Shown: in pieces, positions 40,457 through 50,374 of the stretch | How positions within the stretch are numbered: the stretch's first letter is position 1 | Layout: every line of letters starts with the position of its first letter | DNA from: Bacillota bacterium | GTDB taxonomy: Bacteria > Bacillota > Clostridia > Acetivibrionales > DTU013 | Direction: 5' to 3' | Assembly (NCBI GenBank): GCA_023433505.1 | Contig: JAEZCO010000075.1 | Coordinates: forward strand, 27,939-91,938 | Length of the DNA: 64,000 nucleotides | Notes under the pieces: model-generated | Databases searched by the model: none | What the model saw: only the letters and a program-made list of their open reading frames with translations | What the model was told of the DNA's origin: nothing | Translations under genes and position numbers: made by a program

Positions 40457-41422
40457 ATGCTATATAAAAAGATTAACAATACGGAATTGAATCCTTCCTG
40501 TATATGTCTTGGAACTACAGAAATAGGAACTGTAATGGATCGGACGGAGTCCTTCCGCATGCTGGATTTTTTCATGGACCGCGGAGGTAATTTTATAGAC
40601 TCGGCACATGTATATGGCGATATGGCGTCAAAAGAAAAAAGCATGAGTGAAAAAACTATCGGCAGATGGCTTAAAGAACGGAATAACCGTGATAAGGTGA
40701 TCATAGCCACTAAAGGTGGACATCCATCGCTTTCTTCAATGAATGTTCCCCGTCTTTCCAAAGCGGAGATTATCAAAGACCTTGATGAAAGCCTTGAATA
40801 TATGGGTGTAGATTATATCGACCTTTATTGGTTACATAGAGACGATCCGGCTAGAGAAGTGAGCGAACTGGCAGGAGTATTGGATGAACTGGTGAAAGCC
40901 GGGAAAATCCGCTACTATGGGTTATCAAACTGGAAGCTTCCGCGATTCAGGGAGGCCGTCCAATATTCCGAGGAAAAAGGAATTGCTCCTCCGGTGGGCA
41001 GCCAGATTCTATGGAGTCTTGCCGAACCTGATATGACTGCGGTTGGAGATCCGACGATCGCAGCCATGGATGCAGCAACATGGGAGTTCCATTTAAAAAC
41101 CTCTATTGCTGTTATCCCTTATACATCACAGGCCAGGGGCTTCTTTACGAAGCTAAAAGACGGGGATGCTCATCAATTGCAGGAATGGGTCAGGGCAATC
41201 TATTACACTGAAAAGAACCTGGCAAGACTTGAAAAGGTAAAAAAGATATCCGGAGAACTTGGAAGCACGGTAGAGGCTGTTGTCCTTGGGTACTTGATAT
41301 GCCAGCCCTTTACTACGATTCCGGTTATCAGCTCCCGAAATCTGGAACAACTGACTGCCAGCCTGGAAGCAGCAGACTTGGAGTTGCCTGCCGGGATAAT
41401 CGAATATCTGGAAAAACCGTAA
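40457..41422 (+). CDS. Aldo/keto reductase
   Basis: A 321-residue NAD(P)H-dependent oxidoreductase with the catalytic set visible: Asp and Tyr in DSAHVYGD, Lys in IATKGG and His in YWLHRDD. The C-terminal cofactor-binding part (TTIPVISSRNLEQL) is normal. No operon partners; the gene stands between the tRNA and the convergent AraC gene. Substrate unknown. Confidence 0.87.
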   Translation: MLYKKINNTELNPSCICLGTTEIGTVMDRTESFRMLDFFMDRGGNFIDSAHVYGDMASKEKSMSEKTIGRWLKERNNRDKVIIATKGGHPSLSSMNVPRLSKAEIIKDLDESLEYMGVDYIDLYWLHRDDPAREVSELAGVLDELVKAGKIRYYGLSNWKLPRFREAVQYSEEKGIAPPVGSQILWSLAEPDMTAVGDPTIAAMDAATWEFHLKTSIAVIPYTSQARGFFTKLKDGDAHQLQEWVRAIYYTEKNLARLEKVKKISGELGSTVEAVVLGYLICQPFTTIPVISSRNLEQLTASLEAADLELPAGIIEYLEKP

Positions 41423-41595
41423 TGCAGAGTTTGAAAGAAATATTAAGCGTATATAGTGAATGAAATCATAAGCTGTCACAGATCATCAGCTTCTGCAATT
41501 TTCATTATATTCAGAAATTAGCCAGGGCAATCGGATTGTGTTTTAACAAAAAGGGAATAAAATTACTAGGTTTTTCTACTGCCTTTAGTGATTTA

Positions 41596-42453
41596 TTATT
41601 TTTTACCTGCGTGATAAAGCTTGCGGTAATCCCTTGGCGACATGCCCTTGGTCTTCCGGAAAATCTTTGAAAACAGCAGCGGGTCGTCATAGCCTACGGA
41701 CCTTGCAATGTCGCCGATGGCCAGATTTTCGTTCTTCATAAGCTCGCAGCCTTTGTTCATTCTGTAGTTGACCAGGAAATCCTGGAGGGAGGTGTTGAGC
41801 TGCTGCTTGAAAATGGAGCCCAGATAGCTCCTGTCCAGGCCGATATATCCGGCGATGTCATGAATGGCAATTTTTCTGGAATAATTCATCTCAATGAATT
41901 CAATGGTCTTTTTCATATACATTTCTTTCCGGTTGCTGGCATAGTCCATGGATTTGTCATTTGCGCATTCTTCTACAAGCAGGGAAAGGAAGACATATAA
42001 GTATCCCAATAAGCGGATTTCCCTGCCGTTTTGGAATTTCTGAGCCGCGATCATCTCATTAAAGCATTTTGCCATACTGTCATCCTTGTCATAAGTAAAA
42101 ATGGGGTTATCGGCAGTCAGTAATGCTTTTTTCAGGTAAGCTTCCGCTTTAAGGCCGTGAAAGCCCACCCAGATATAGGTCCAGGGATCTTCAAAATCTG
42201 CCTGGTAATAGGTAATATAATTGGGACAAATCAAGAAGCCCTGTCCCTTCTGCAATTGGTAGACCTTATTGTCAAAACAGTATTTGCCCTTGCCATCCAG
42301 GACATAGTGAATGAGAAAATGATCCCTCACGGCAGGGCCGTAGGCATGGCCGGGTTCGCAGTTTTGTGTACCGCATTGATACATATTCAGATCGGCATGA
42401 TTCAGGCTATAAAGCGGCACGTGTACTTCTTTGTAATTGGATTTTGTCTCCAT
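41596..42453 (-). CDS. AraC-family regulator 1 (cupin plus HTH)
   Basis: A 285-residue regulator. An N-terminal cupin-type sensor domain (about 1-150) is followed by two AraC helix-turn-helix units (KIAIHDIAGYIGLDRSYLGSIFKQ and LAIGDIARSVGYDDPLLFSKIF). ATG 42453 is chosen because the -10 box (ATATGGTATAAT, read leftwards) at 42476-42487 excludes the longer frame. It is divergent from the first GH4 gene and likely controls it in response to a galactoside. Confidence 0.87.
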   Translation of the reverse strand: METKSNYKEVHVPLYSLNHADLNMYQCGTQNCEPGHAYGPAVRDHFLIHYVLDGKGKYCFDNKVYQLQKGQGFLICPNYITYYQADFEDPWTYIWVGFHGLKAEAYLKKALLTADNPIFTYDKDDSMAKCFNEMIAAQKFQNGREIRLLGYLYVFLSLLVEECANDKSMDYASNRKEMYMKKTIEFIEMNYSRKIAIHDIAGYIGLDRSYLGSIFKQQLNTSLQDFLVNYRMNKGCELMKNENLAIGDIARSVGYDDPLLFSKIFRKTKGMSPRDYRKLYHAGKK

Positions 42454-42475
42454 TGTTATCATCACCCTATATAGC

Positions 42476-42512
42476 ATTATACCATATTTCAATAGCATAC
42501 TTCCATTTACTT
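42476..42512. promoter_or_regulatory. 37-bp shared motif upstream of AraC gene 1
   Basis: It begins ATTATACCATATTT and ends CCATTTACTT. The unit at 46248-46284 has the same two ends and the same length, with the middle different. Its left part is also the leftward -10 box of the AraC gene. Conserved ends at fixed spacing suggest a regulator binding site. Confidence 0.6.
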
Positions 42513-42589
42513 ATTCAAAAAAAGTTATAGAATTAATATTGTCATGCACATAACTGTAAATTTAATTTTTGGGTCAAAGGAGAATATTC

Positions 42590-43915
42590 ATGAAAAAAAT
42601 AGCTTTTATCGGAGCAGGCAGCTTCGGCTTTACCAGGGGACTTGTGAAGGACATCCTTTCATTCCCGGCATTGGCGGACAGTACAATAGCGCTTATGGAT
42701 ATCGATGACGACCGTCTTTCGGCTATAAAGAAAGCCATTGACAAGATTGTAGCAGCAGGGAATTATCCAGCAAAGGTCATAGCTACCAAGGACAGGGTGG
42801 AAGCACTGAAGGATGCGGATGGCGTCATTTGCACAATCCTTGCGGGCGGAGTCAACATCTGGCGTTCCGATGTAGAGATACCGAAAAAATACGGCGTAGA
42901 TATAAATGTCGGCGATACCAGGGGACCCGCAGGTATATTCAGGGCATTGAGGACAATCCCTGTAATGCTGGATATAACAAAAGACATCGAGACCTATTGT
43001 CCAAACGCAATTTTCCTTAATTATACCAATCCGATGGCAATGCTGTGCAGGGCTATGCAAGGGCAGAGCAAGGTGCAGATTTCAGGTTTGTGCCACAGTG
43101 TGCAGGGTACCGCCGAAATGCTGGCAAAATGGATCGGCGCACCAATGGACGAAATTACATACCGGTGTGCCGGTATCAACCACCAGGCTTTTTATCTTGA
43201 TTACAAATGGAAAGGCAAAGACGCCTATCCGCTTATTCGTGAAGCAATAACCACAAGGCCTGAAATCTATAATGAAGAAATCGTAAGAAATGAAATGTAC
43301 CTGAATCTGGATTATTATGTAACTGAGTCCAGCGGGCACAATTCGGAATACAATGCATGGTTCAGGAAAAGGCCCGACCTCATCGAAAAGTATTGTACCC
43401 ATGGTACAGGCTGGAATCCGGGCGTATATGGATATATTATGGATGAATACTTAAAGAGGGAAGATAGCTGGAAGAATGAAATAAACGAATGGTTGGCGAG
43501 TGACAAGGTTGAGCTTGAAAGAGGTCATGAATATGCGGCTTATATCTTCAACGCTATCTTCGGCGATGGGACCATGTTTGAATTTAACGGCAACGTCCGT
43601 AACTTCGGCTTGATCGACAACCTGCCGGAAGGATGCTGCGTTGAGGTTCCGGTGCTTGCTTCCAGGCGCGGACTGGATCCCATGCATGTAGGACCGCTGC
43701 CGGATCATCTGGCCGTACTTGTCAACACCAGTGCCCGTTGTGAAGAGCTGGCGGTGGAGGGAGCCATTACCGGCGATCCGAGAAAGATATTCCATGCCAT
43801 TTGTATGGATCCTCTGACCTCAGCCGTATTGAGTCTTGCCGAAATCAAGCAGATGGTGGATGAGATGTTCGAGGCCAACAAAAAATGGCTGCCCCAGTTC
43901 AAACACTTCGCCTGA
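42590..43915 (+). CDS. GH4 family glycosidase, alpha-galactosidase-like (1)
   Basis: A 441-residue glycosidase of family GH4, which uses NAD and a divalent metal. GAGSFGFTRG is the NAD loop, and GLCHSVQGT is the CHSV signature associated with alpha-galactosidases. The ATG at 42590 with AAAGGAGA upstream is the start. It is followed after 50 bp by a second GH4 gene. It is cytosolic (no signal peptide), so substrates must be imported. Confidence 0.87.
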   Translation: MKKIAFIGAGSFGFTRGLVKDILSFPALADSTIALMDIDDDRLSAIKKAIDKIVAAGNYPAKVIATKDRVEALKDADGVICTILAGGVNIWRSDVEIPKKYGVDINVGDTRGPAGIFRALRTIPVMLDITKDIETYCPNAIFLNYTNPMAMLCRAMQGQSKVQISGLCHSVQGTAEMLAKWIGAPMDEITYRCAGINHQAFYLDYKWKGKDAYPLIREAITTRPEIYNEEIVRNEMYLNLDYYVTESSGHNSEYNAWFRKRPDLIEKYCTHGTGWNPGVYGYIMDEYLKREDSWKNEINEWLASDKVELERGHEYAAYIFNAIFGDGTMFEFNGNVRNFGLIDNLPEGCCVEVPVLASRRGLDPMHVGPLPDHLAVLVNTSARCEELAVEGAITGDPRKIFHAICMDPLTSAVLSLAEIKQMVDEMFEANKKWLPQFKHFA

Positions 43916-43965
43916 GACTTATAGCAGAACAACGGATTTATATCATTTTACAGGAGGCTTGAGAT

Positions 43966-45261
43966 ATGCCTAAAATTACATTTATGGGCGCCGGAAGTAC
44001 CGTATTTGCAAAGAATGTGCTGGGTGACTGCATGATGACTCCGGCCCTGCAAAATTCACAAATCGCTCTGTTTGACATTGACCTTCAGCGGCTGAACGAT
44101 TCGAAAAGCATGCTGGAAAATATCAATAAGAATAACGGCGGACATGCGGTGATAACCGCATATACCGATCGGAAAAAAGCGCTTGAAGGTGCGGACTATG
44201 TTGTTAATGCAATCCAGGTCGGCGGGTATAAACCCTGTACCGTGACGGATTTCGAAATTCCTAAAAAGTACGGCCTGCGCCAGACAATTGCCGATACTCT
44301 GGGCATCGGCGGTATATTCAGGGCATTGAGGACAATCCCGGTCATGCTGGATTTTGCCAGAGATATGGAAGCGGTCTGTCCTGACGCCTGGTTTTTGAAC
44401 TACACGAATCCTATGGCTATGCTGACAGGAGCCATGCTGCGCGGGACCGGTGTCAAAACCGTTGGCTTATGCCACAGCGTTCAGGTGTGCGCATCAGGAC
44501 TGCTGGACGGCGTTGGTATGGAGAAAGACGGCATCCAGTGGAAGATTGCAGGAATAAACCATATGGGATGGCTGCTGGAAATCACAAAGGACGGCAAGGA
44601 TCTGTATCCTGAGATAAAAGAGCGTTCGAAGAGCCAGGGAGCACCGAAATGGGATATGGTCAGACATGAAATAATGCACACCTTCGGATATTATGTAACA
44701 GAATCAAGTGAACATAATGCCGAATATATGCCTTATTTTATAAAGAGCAAGTATCCTGAGCTGATCGAAAGGTATAATATACCTCTGGACGAGTATCCGC
44801 GCCGCTGCGTAAATCAGATTGCGGATTGGGAAAAGATGAGAGGGGACCTGGTCAATAACAAGGACTTGAAGCATGAACGTACCCACGAGTATGCATCCTA
44901 TATCATGGAAGCCATGGAAACCGGTGTTCCATACAAAATCGGCGGCAACGTGCTTAATACCGGACTGATTACCAATCTGCCCTCCGAGGCCTGCGTCGAA
45001 GTGCCCTGCCTCGTGGACAGAAGCGGTGTTAGCCCATGTTTTGTCGGCGATCTTCCTGAGCAGCTGGCAGCACTGAACAGAACAAATATCAATGTCCAGT
45101 TGTTAGCCATAAAGGCAGCGATGACCTTGAAAAAGGAATACATTTATTATGCGGCAATGATGGACCCTCACACATCCGCCGAATTGTCCATTGACGATAT
45201 CAAGGCGCTGTGCGACGACCTGATAGAGGCCCATGGCGACTGGCTTCCAAAGTATAAATAG
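43966..45261 (+). CDS. GH4 family glycosidase, alpha-galactosidase-like (2)
   Basis: A 431-residue GH4 enzyme with GAGSTVFAKN at the NAD loop and GLCHSVQVCA carrying CHSV. It is about the same length as the first copy and clearly homologous along its whole length, though not a recent duplicate. A strong terminator follows. Two paralogues suggest preference for different galactosides or linkages. Confidence 0.87.
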   Translation: MPKITFMGAGSTVFAKNVLGDCMMTPALQNSQIALFDIDLQRLNDSKSMLENINKNNGGHAVITAYTDRKKALEGADYVVNAIQVGGYKPCTVTDFEIPKKYGLRQTIADTLGIGGIFRALRTIPVMLDFARDMEAVCPDAWFLNYTNPMAMLTGAMLRGTGVKTVGLCHSVQVCASGLLDGVGMEKDGIQWKIAGINHMGWLLEITKDGKDLYPEIKERSKSQGAPKWDMVRHEIMHTFGYYVTESSEHNAEYMPYFIKSKYPELIERYNIPLDEYPRRCVNQIADWEKMRGDLVNNKDLKHERTHEYASYIMEAMETGVPYKIGGNVLNTGLITNLPSEACVEVPCLVDRSGVSPCFVGDLPEQLAALNRTNINVQLLAIKAAMTLKKEYIYYAAMMDPHTSAELSIDDIKALCDDLIEAHGDWLPKYK

Positions 45262-45283
45262 CCGGTTTTTTCTATAAATAATA

Positions 45284-45321
45284 AAAACACCTCGTTTGTG
45301 ATTGCGGCGAGGTGTTTTTTT
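45284..45321 (+). terminator. Terminator after the GH4 pair
   Basis: AAAACACCTCG and CGAGGTGTTTT arms with a 13-nt loop, followed by further T residues. It also serves the convergent AraC gene. Confidence 0.85.
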
Positions 45322-45355
45322 ATTACAATGCATATGCCCGCTCCTATAGATTGCG

Positions 45356-46207
45356 CTAAGTTATTTTGTCATTCTGAGCGAAGCGGAGATTCTTTTTTCG
45401 ATATTCCTTCGGCGGCAGGCCCTTCTCTTTTTTGAATACCTTGGAGAACTGGAGGGGGTCTTCGTAGCCAATGGAACGTGAAATATCCCCAATGGACAGG
45501 CTGGTATTGTCCATAAGCTCGCAGGCCTTGTCCAGCCGGAAGGAGATGATGAATTCCTGGGGAGAGGCCTTGACATACTCTGAAAACAGCGAATACAAAT
45601 AGCTGCGGTCCAGGCCGACCTGGCGTGCTATTTCAGCCACGTTGATTTTTCTCGAATAATTCATTTGAATATATTCAAGGGCTTTTTTTATATATTCTTC
45701 CTTCCGGTCAGAGCCTTTCTCGGCTATGCGGTCCAGGCCGGCTGTCTCGATCAGCCGCGAAAGAAATTCATAAAGGAGTCCAAGAAGCCGGAGCTCTCTG
45801 CCTTTTAATTGGTCTTTTGTTTCTATCATCCGAAGCAGGCAATCCTTCAGGAAGCTGTCGGAATCGTACCGGAACACCGGACAGTCTGCATTGAGTCCTG
45901 CCTGGTTCAGGTATGTTTCCGCCTTGAAGCCATTGAAGCCTACCCATGCATAGCTCCATGGATCCAGCATGTCTGCCTGGTAATGCACGATGGTGTTGGG
46001 ACAGATCATGAAGCAATCATTCTCTTTCAAATGATATGTTTTCCCGTTTACCTGGAATATCCCTTTGCCGCCTAAAACATAGTGTATATTATAGTGGTCC
46101 CTTATTGCCGGGCCCCAGGAATGTCCGCTGCTGCAATCCTCAATACCACAACGGTACATATTAAGCTCCGTATGCCCCGGCTCGTTTATATAAATTTTCT
46201 CCAGCAT
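45356..46207 (-). CDS. AraC-family regulator 2
   Basis: A 283-residue regulator, homologous along its length with AraC 1. It has a cupin-like sensor part and two HTH units (KINVAEIARQVGLDRSYLYSLFSE and LSIGDISRSIGYEDPLQFSKVF). The last residues, LRFAQNDKIT, are encoded by a widespread dispersed repeat (45365-45394), so the original stop was probably upstream. It is divergent from galT. Confidence 0.86.
   Translation of the reverse strand: MLEKIYINEPGHTELNMYRCGIEDCSSGHSWGPAIRDHYNIHYVLGGKGIFQVNGKTYHLKENDCFMICPNTIVHYQADMLDPWSYAWVGFNGFKAETYLNQAGLNADCPVFRYDSDSFLKDCLLRMIETKDQLKGRELRLLGLLYEFLSRLIETAGLDRIAEKGSDRKEEYIKKALEYIQMNYSRKINVAEIARQVGLDRSYLYSLFSEYVKASPQEFIISFRLDKACELMDNTSLSIGDISRSIGYEDPLQFSKVFKKEKGLPPKEYRKKNLRFAQNDKIT
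45365..45394. repeat. Dispersed repeat inside the end of AraC gene 2
   Basis: TTTGTCATTCTGAGCGAAGC and GGAGATTC form a short inverted-repeat unit known from many bacterial genomes. A related copy in the reverse orientation lies at 57001-57030. Here it supplies the last codons of the AraC gene. Confidence 0.6.
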
Positions 46208-46247
46208 ATACGCCTTTCAATAAAACAGCAGTTTATCATCATACAAC

Positions 46248-46284
46248 ATTATACCATATTTATTTAACATCGGGCCATTTACTT
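46248..46284. promoter_or_regulatory. 37-bp shared motif upstream of AraC gene 2 and galT
   Basis: The same ATTATACCATATTT and CCATTTACTT ends as the unit at 42476, at identical spacing. It lies between the divergent AraC 2 and galT genes and is a candidate site for one or both AraC proteins. Confidence 0.6.
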
Positions 46285-46335
46285 TACCGCTGTGTAGGAT
46301 AAAATAAAGATAGATGGCAAGGAGGATAAAGTTGA

Positions 46336-47883
46336 ATGATAAACGCTGCTTATGAGATTGAAAGACTGGTACAATTCGGGCTTGCCCAGGGACTGATCGG
46401 AAAATGGGATACGGTTTCCGTACGAAATTCGTTAATGGAGCTTTTACAGATAGCGGAACCCTTTGTGGGAGAAGTTGCTCCTGTGAATGGAGAGTCTCCG
46501 ATGGAGATTTTAAATAATTTGCTTGATTATGCTGCCGATGCAGGGATTCTCACGGAAAACACCATTACATACAGAGATTTGCTTGATACAAAAATAATGG
46601 GGCTGCTGATGCCAAGGCAGTCGGAGGTGGTAAGCGAGTTTTACGGTACTGCGGAGAAGCATTCCATTAAGAAGGCTACCGACGATTACTACCATTTGTC
46701 CAGGGTTTCAAATTATATCCGAATGGACAGGATTGCAAAGAATCTGTACTGGCTGACGCCTTCCCACTATGGCGATATTGAGATCACCGTCAATCTCTCA
46801 AAGCCGGAAAAGGACCCCAGGGCCATTGCGGCTGCCAGGAACCTGAAGCAGAGCAATTATCCCAAATGTCTTTTGTGCCTGGAGAACGTAGGCTACCCCG
46901 GCAGGGTCAATCATCCGGCAAGGCAGAATCACAGGGTCATTCCGGTGGAACTGAATAAGGAGCAGTGGTATTTGCAGTATTCTCCCTATGTCTATTATAA
47001 TGAGCACTGCATCGTATTCTGCGAAGAGCACCGTCCTATGAAATTATGCAAAGAGTCTTTTATAAGGCTTTTGGATTACGTGGAGCTGTTTCCGCACTAT
47101 TTTATCGGTTCTAATGCAGATTTGCCCATTGTGGGCGGTTCCATCCTGAGTCATGACCATTTCCAGGGCGGGCGTCACAAATTCCCCATGGAAATGGCGT
47201 CCGTTGAAAAAGAATTCACCCATAAGGATTTTCCGGGAATAAGGGCCGGAATTGTCAAGTGGCCTATGTCTGTGGTAAGATTGTCCGGAGCGGATAAGGA
47301 CGGGCTTGTAAACATGGCAATGTATCTGCTTGAGCAATGGAGAGGGTACAGTGACCCTGAAGCTCAAGTGTTGTCCTACAGTGAAGAAAAAGGTGAAAAA
47401 ATTCCCCATAACACCATAACGCCTATCGCAAGAAAAAATGACGCAGGCGAATTTGAGCTGGACCTGGTGTTAAGAAACAACCGCACATCACAGGAGCATC
47501 CTTTTGGGATTTTCCACCCCCATGAAGAATTGCACCATATAAAAAAGGAAAATATCGGCCTCATTGAGGTAATGGGCCTGGCAGTGCTGCCGGGGCGGCT
47601 TGAGGAAGAAATTAAGGCGATAGAGCCTTTGCTCAGCGGCGAAAAAGCCTTTAATCAGGAAGAGATGAAGGCGGATGAAATGCTGGGAAAGCACATCCCC
47701 TGGATTCAGTCTATGATTGCCAAATATGGGGTGTTGGACGGCAAAGACCGGACCAACAAGATACTTCAGGATGAAATCGGGAGCATATTTGTGCGGGTAC
47801 TTGAAGACTCGGGAGTATACAAAAGGGATGACTCAGGGCAGAAGGCCTTTGTGAAGTTTATGGAATATGTGCGTTTCCAGTAA
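46336..47883 (+). CDS. galT: UDP-glucose-hexose-1-phosphate uridylyltransferase (GalT type 2)
   Basis: A 515-residue transferase of the Leloir pathway, in the type 2 family of Firmicutes. The SHDHFQGG motif and the four-cysteine-free layout match that family, and length is standard. It converts galactose-1-phosphate to UDP-galactose. It begins an operon with galK and galE and is divergent from AraC 2. Confidence 0.93.
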   Translation: MINAAYEIERLVQFGLAQGLIGKWDTVSVRNSLMELLQIAEPFVGEVAPVNGESPMEILNNLLDYAADAGILTENTITYRDLLDTKIMGLLMPRQSEVVSEFYGTAEKHSIKKATDDYYHLSRVSNYIRMDRIAKNLYWLTPSHYGDIEITVNLSKPEKDPRAIAAARNLKQSNYPKCLLCLENVGYPGRVNHPARQNHRVIPVELNKEQWYLQYSPYVYYNEHCIVFCEEHRPMKLCKESFIRLLDYVELFPHYFIGSNADLPIVGGSILSHDHFQGGRHKFPMEMASVEKEFTHKDFPGIRAGIVKWPMSVVRLSGADKDGLVNMAMYLLEQWRGYSDPEAQVLSYSEEKGEKIPHNTITPIARKNDAGEFELDLVLRNNRTSQEHPFGIFHPHEELHHIKKENIGLIEVMGLAVLPGRLEEEIKAIEPLLSGEKAFNQEEMKADEMLGKHIPWIQSMIAKYGVLDGKDRTNKILQDEIGSIFVRVLEDSGVYKRDDSGQKAFVKFMEYVRFQ

Positions 47884-47952
47884 AGCTGCTGAAACTATAC
47901 ATACATATAGATGGCAATAAACCGGAGAATATTGATTATTGGAGGTAAGACA

Positions 47953-49140
47953 ATGACAATCAATGAGTTAAGGAAGAAGTTTATTGAGGTTTACGGCGGC
48001 AATGAGGAGGGACTGAGAGCTTTTTCCTCACCGGGCAGGGTAAACCTGATTGGGGAGCATACCGACTACAACGGCGGATATGTCTTTCCGGCGGCTCTGA
48101 CCTTGAATTCCACCGTACTTGCAAGGGCAAGAGACGACAGAAAGGTCCGGCTGATGGCCACGGATCTTGAAATCCTTGTAGAAGGGGATTTAGACGAACT
48201 TGAGAAATACAAGTCCCTTAAATGGGGCAATTACCAGCTGGGGGTTGCCGACGTGCTTCAAAAGGCCGGCTACAAGCTGGTAGGCTGCGATTTGCTCTAT
48301 TTTGATACGGTGCCTTTGGGCTCAGGGCTGTCTTCCTCTGCCGCTATTGAGGTTGCTACAGCGGTTGCGCTTATCTCCCTGGGTGATCCGGAATTTGGGA
48401 AAAGTAAAAAAATAGACATGGTTGAAATGGCCGTACTCAGCCAGAAGGCTGAAAACCAATATGTGGGAGTCAACTGCGGCATTATGGACCAGTTTGCATC
48501 CGCAATGGGCAAAGCGAATCATGCCATTTTCTTGAATTGCAAAAACCTGGATTACAAGCATGTTCCGTTAAATATAAAGGGCTATAAAATTGTCCTTGCC
48601 AATACAAACAAAAAAAGAGGGCTGGGAGAATCGAAATATAACGAAAGACGCAGCCAGTGTGAAGCAGGCTATGAACTGCTGAAACCCGCCCTTCCTGAGG
48701 CGACCTGCCTTGGAGATATCTCGTTTGAGCAGTTCCGGCAGCATCAACATTTGATAAAGGATGATGTGATAAGAAAAAGAGTGGAGCATGTCATCGCCGA
48801 AGACGACAGGGTACTCAAGTCTATCGAAGCCTTGCAGAAGGATGATATTGAGCTGTTCGGCAAATACATGATAGCCTCCCATGATTCACTCAGGGATTTA
48901 TATGAAGTAACCGGCTTTGAGCTGGATACACTTGTGGAAGAAGCGCTAAAGATAAAGGGCACCGCCGGCTCAAGGATGACGGGAGCAGGCTTTGGCGGCT
49001 GTACGGTGAGTATCGTCCTTGACGAAGCGGTAGATGCTTTCATCCGTGAAGTGGGTAGAAATTATCTGGAGAAAACCGGTTTGAAAGCTGATTTCTATAT
49101 CTCCGAAGTAGGAGACGGAGGTAGGGAAATCCAGCTATAA
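47953..49140 (+). CDS. galK: Galactokinase
   Basis: A 395-residue GHMP kinase. GRVNLIGEHTDYNGG is the galactose-binding signature, GSGLSSSAA the phosphate loop and GAGFGGCTVS the third motif. ATG 47953 has GGAGG directly upstream. It phosphorylates the galactose released by the GH4 enzymes. Confidence 0.95.
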   Translation: MTINELRKKFIEVYGGNEEGLRAFSSPGRVNLIGEHTDYNGGYVFPAALTLNSTVLARARDDRKVRLMATDLEILVEGDLDELEKYKSLKWGNYQLGVADVLQKAGYKLVGCDLLYFDTVPLGSGLSSSAAIEVATAVALISLGDPEFGKSKKIDMVEMAVLSQKAENQYVGVNCGIMDQFASAMGKANHAIFLNCKNLDYKHVPLNIKGYKIVLANTNKKRGLGESKYNERRSQCEAGYELLKPALPEATCLGDISFEQFRQHQHLIKDDVIRKRVEHVIAEDDRVLKSIEALQKDDIELFGKYMIASHDSLRDLYEVTGFELDTLVEEALKIKGTAGSRMTGAGFGGCTVSIVLDEAVDAFIREVGRNYLEKTGLKADFYISEVGDGGREIQL

Positions 49141-49231
49141 GAATTGAATTAGGGGACATTTCCCAACGAAAAAGGACTTTCTGCGAGAGAGAGGTGTGTC
49201 CCCTTACATTAAACGAAACGGAGGTAGAATC

Positions 49232-50242
49232 ATGGCTATTTTAATTACAGGGGGGGCCGGTTATATTGGCAGCCATACAGCAGCAGAACTGCTGGATGCG
49301 AATGAAGAAATCATCATTTTGGATAATCTCCAGAAGGGCCATATAGGTGCGGTACAAGGAGGGAAATTCAGCAAAGGCGACCTCCGCGACGACGAGTTCC
49401 TTGATAAGGTTTTCAGGGAAAACAGCATAGACGCAGTGATCCATTTTGCGGCAGATTCCCTTGTAGGGGAAAGCGTCAGCGATCCTTTGAAATATTATAA
49501 CAACAATATGGTGTCAACACTCCGTCTGCTGACAAAAATGAAGGAGTACGACGTTCAAAAAATCGTTTTCTCATCGACGGCGGCTACGTATGGAGAGCCG
49601 GAGAACACACCCATCCTGGAAGCGGACCGTACGCTGCCGACCAATCCTTACGGCGAAACGAAGCTTTCGGTGGAAAAGGCTTTGAAATGGGCAGATAATG
49701 CGTATGGGATCAAGTATGTCTCACTCAGGTATTTCAATGCCGCAGGTGCCCATATCAGCGGAAAAATCGGGGAGGATCACAGCCCCGAATCCCATTTGAT
49801 ACCCATCATACTTCAGGTGGCCCTGGGTAAGAGAGAGTCTATACAGATTTTCGGGGACGATTATAACACTCCTGACGGAAGCTGTGTAAGGGACTACATT
49901 CATGTAACCGATTTGGCCCAGGCCCACATTCTGGCGTTGAAAAAGCTCAGGAATGGCGGAGACAGCAGCGTTTACAATCTGGGCAACGGCAAGGGCTTCT
50001 CCGTCAAGGAGGTAGTGGCTCTGGTCCGCCAGGTTACGGGCATTGATATTAAAGAAATCATTGCTCCAAGAAGGGCAGGAGACCCGGCAGTGCTGATCGC
50101 CTCTTCGGAAAAGATTCAGAAGGAGCTCAAATGGGAGCCCAAATACAACGAGCTTTCCACCATCATTGAGACAGCCTGGAACTGGCACAAAAACCATCCG
50201 GACGGATATAACGAGGCGTCAAAAATATCCTCACTTCCATAA
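49232..50242 (+). CDS. galE: UDP-glucose 4-epimerase
   Basis: A 336-residue short-chain dehydrogenase-type epimerase. GGAGYIGSH is the NAD loop and YGETK the catalytic Tyr and Lys. The ATG at 49232 is preceded by GGAGG. It completes the Leloir set galT-galK-galE. Confidence 0.95.
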   Translation: MAILITGGAGYIGSHTAAELLDANEEIIILDNLQKGHIGAVQGGKFSKGDLRDDEFLDKVFRENSIDAVIHFAADSLVGESVSDPLKYYNNNMVSTLRLLTKMKEYDVQKIVFSSTAATYGEPENTPILEADRTLPTNPYGETKLSVEKALKWADNAYGIKYVSLRYFNAAGAHISGKIGEDHSPESHLIPIILQVALGKRESIQIFGDDYNTPDGSCVRDYIHVTDLAQAHILALKKLRNGGDSSVYNLGNGKGFSVKEVVALVRQVTGIDIKEIIAPRRAGDPAVLIASSEKIQKELKWEPKYNELSTIIETAWNWHKNHPDGYNEASKISSLP

Positions 50243-50374
50243 GTGGCGGGTATTGAAATCACCAAAAAAATGGAGTATATTCTTGAAGGGATGGTTTTAC
50301 TTCGGTTGGGCCGGAGTAAAGCAGTCCCTTCTTAGCTATAAAAGCGAATTATACAGGAGGATGGAGGGAAAAAA

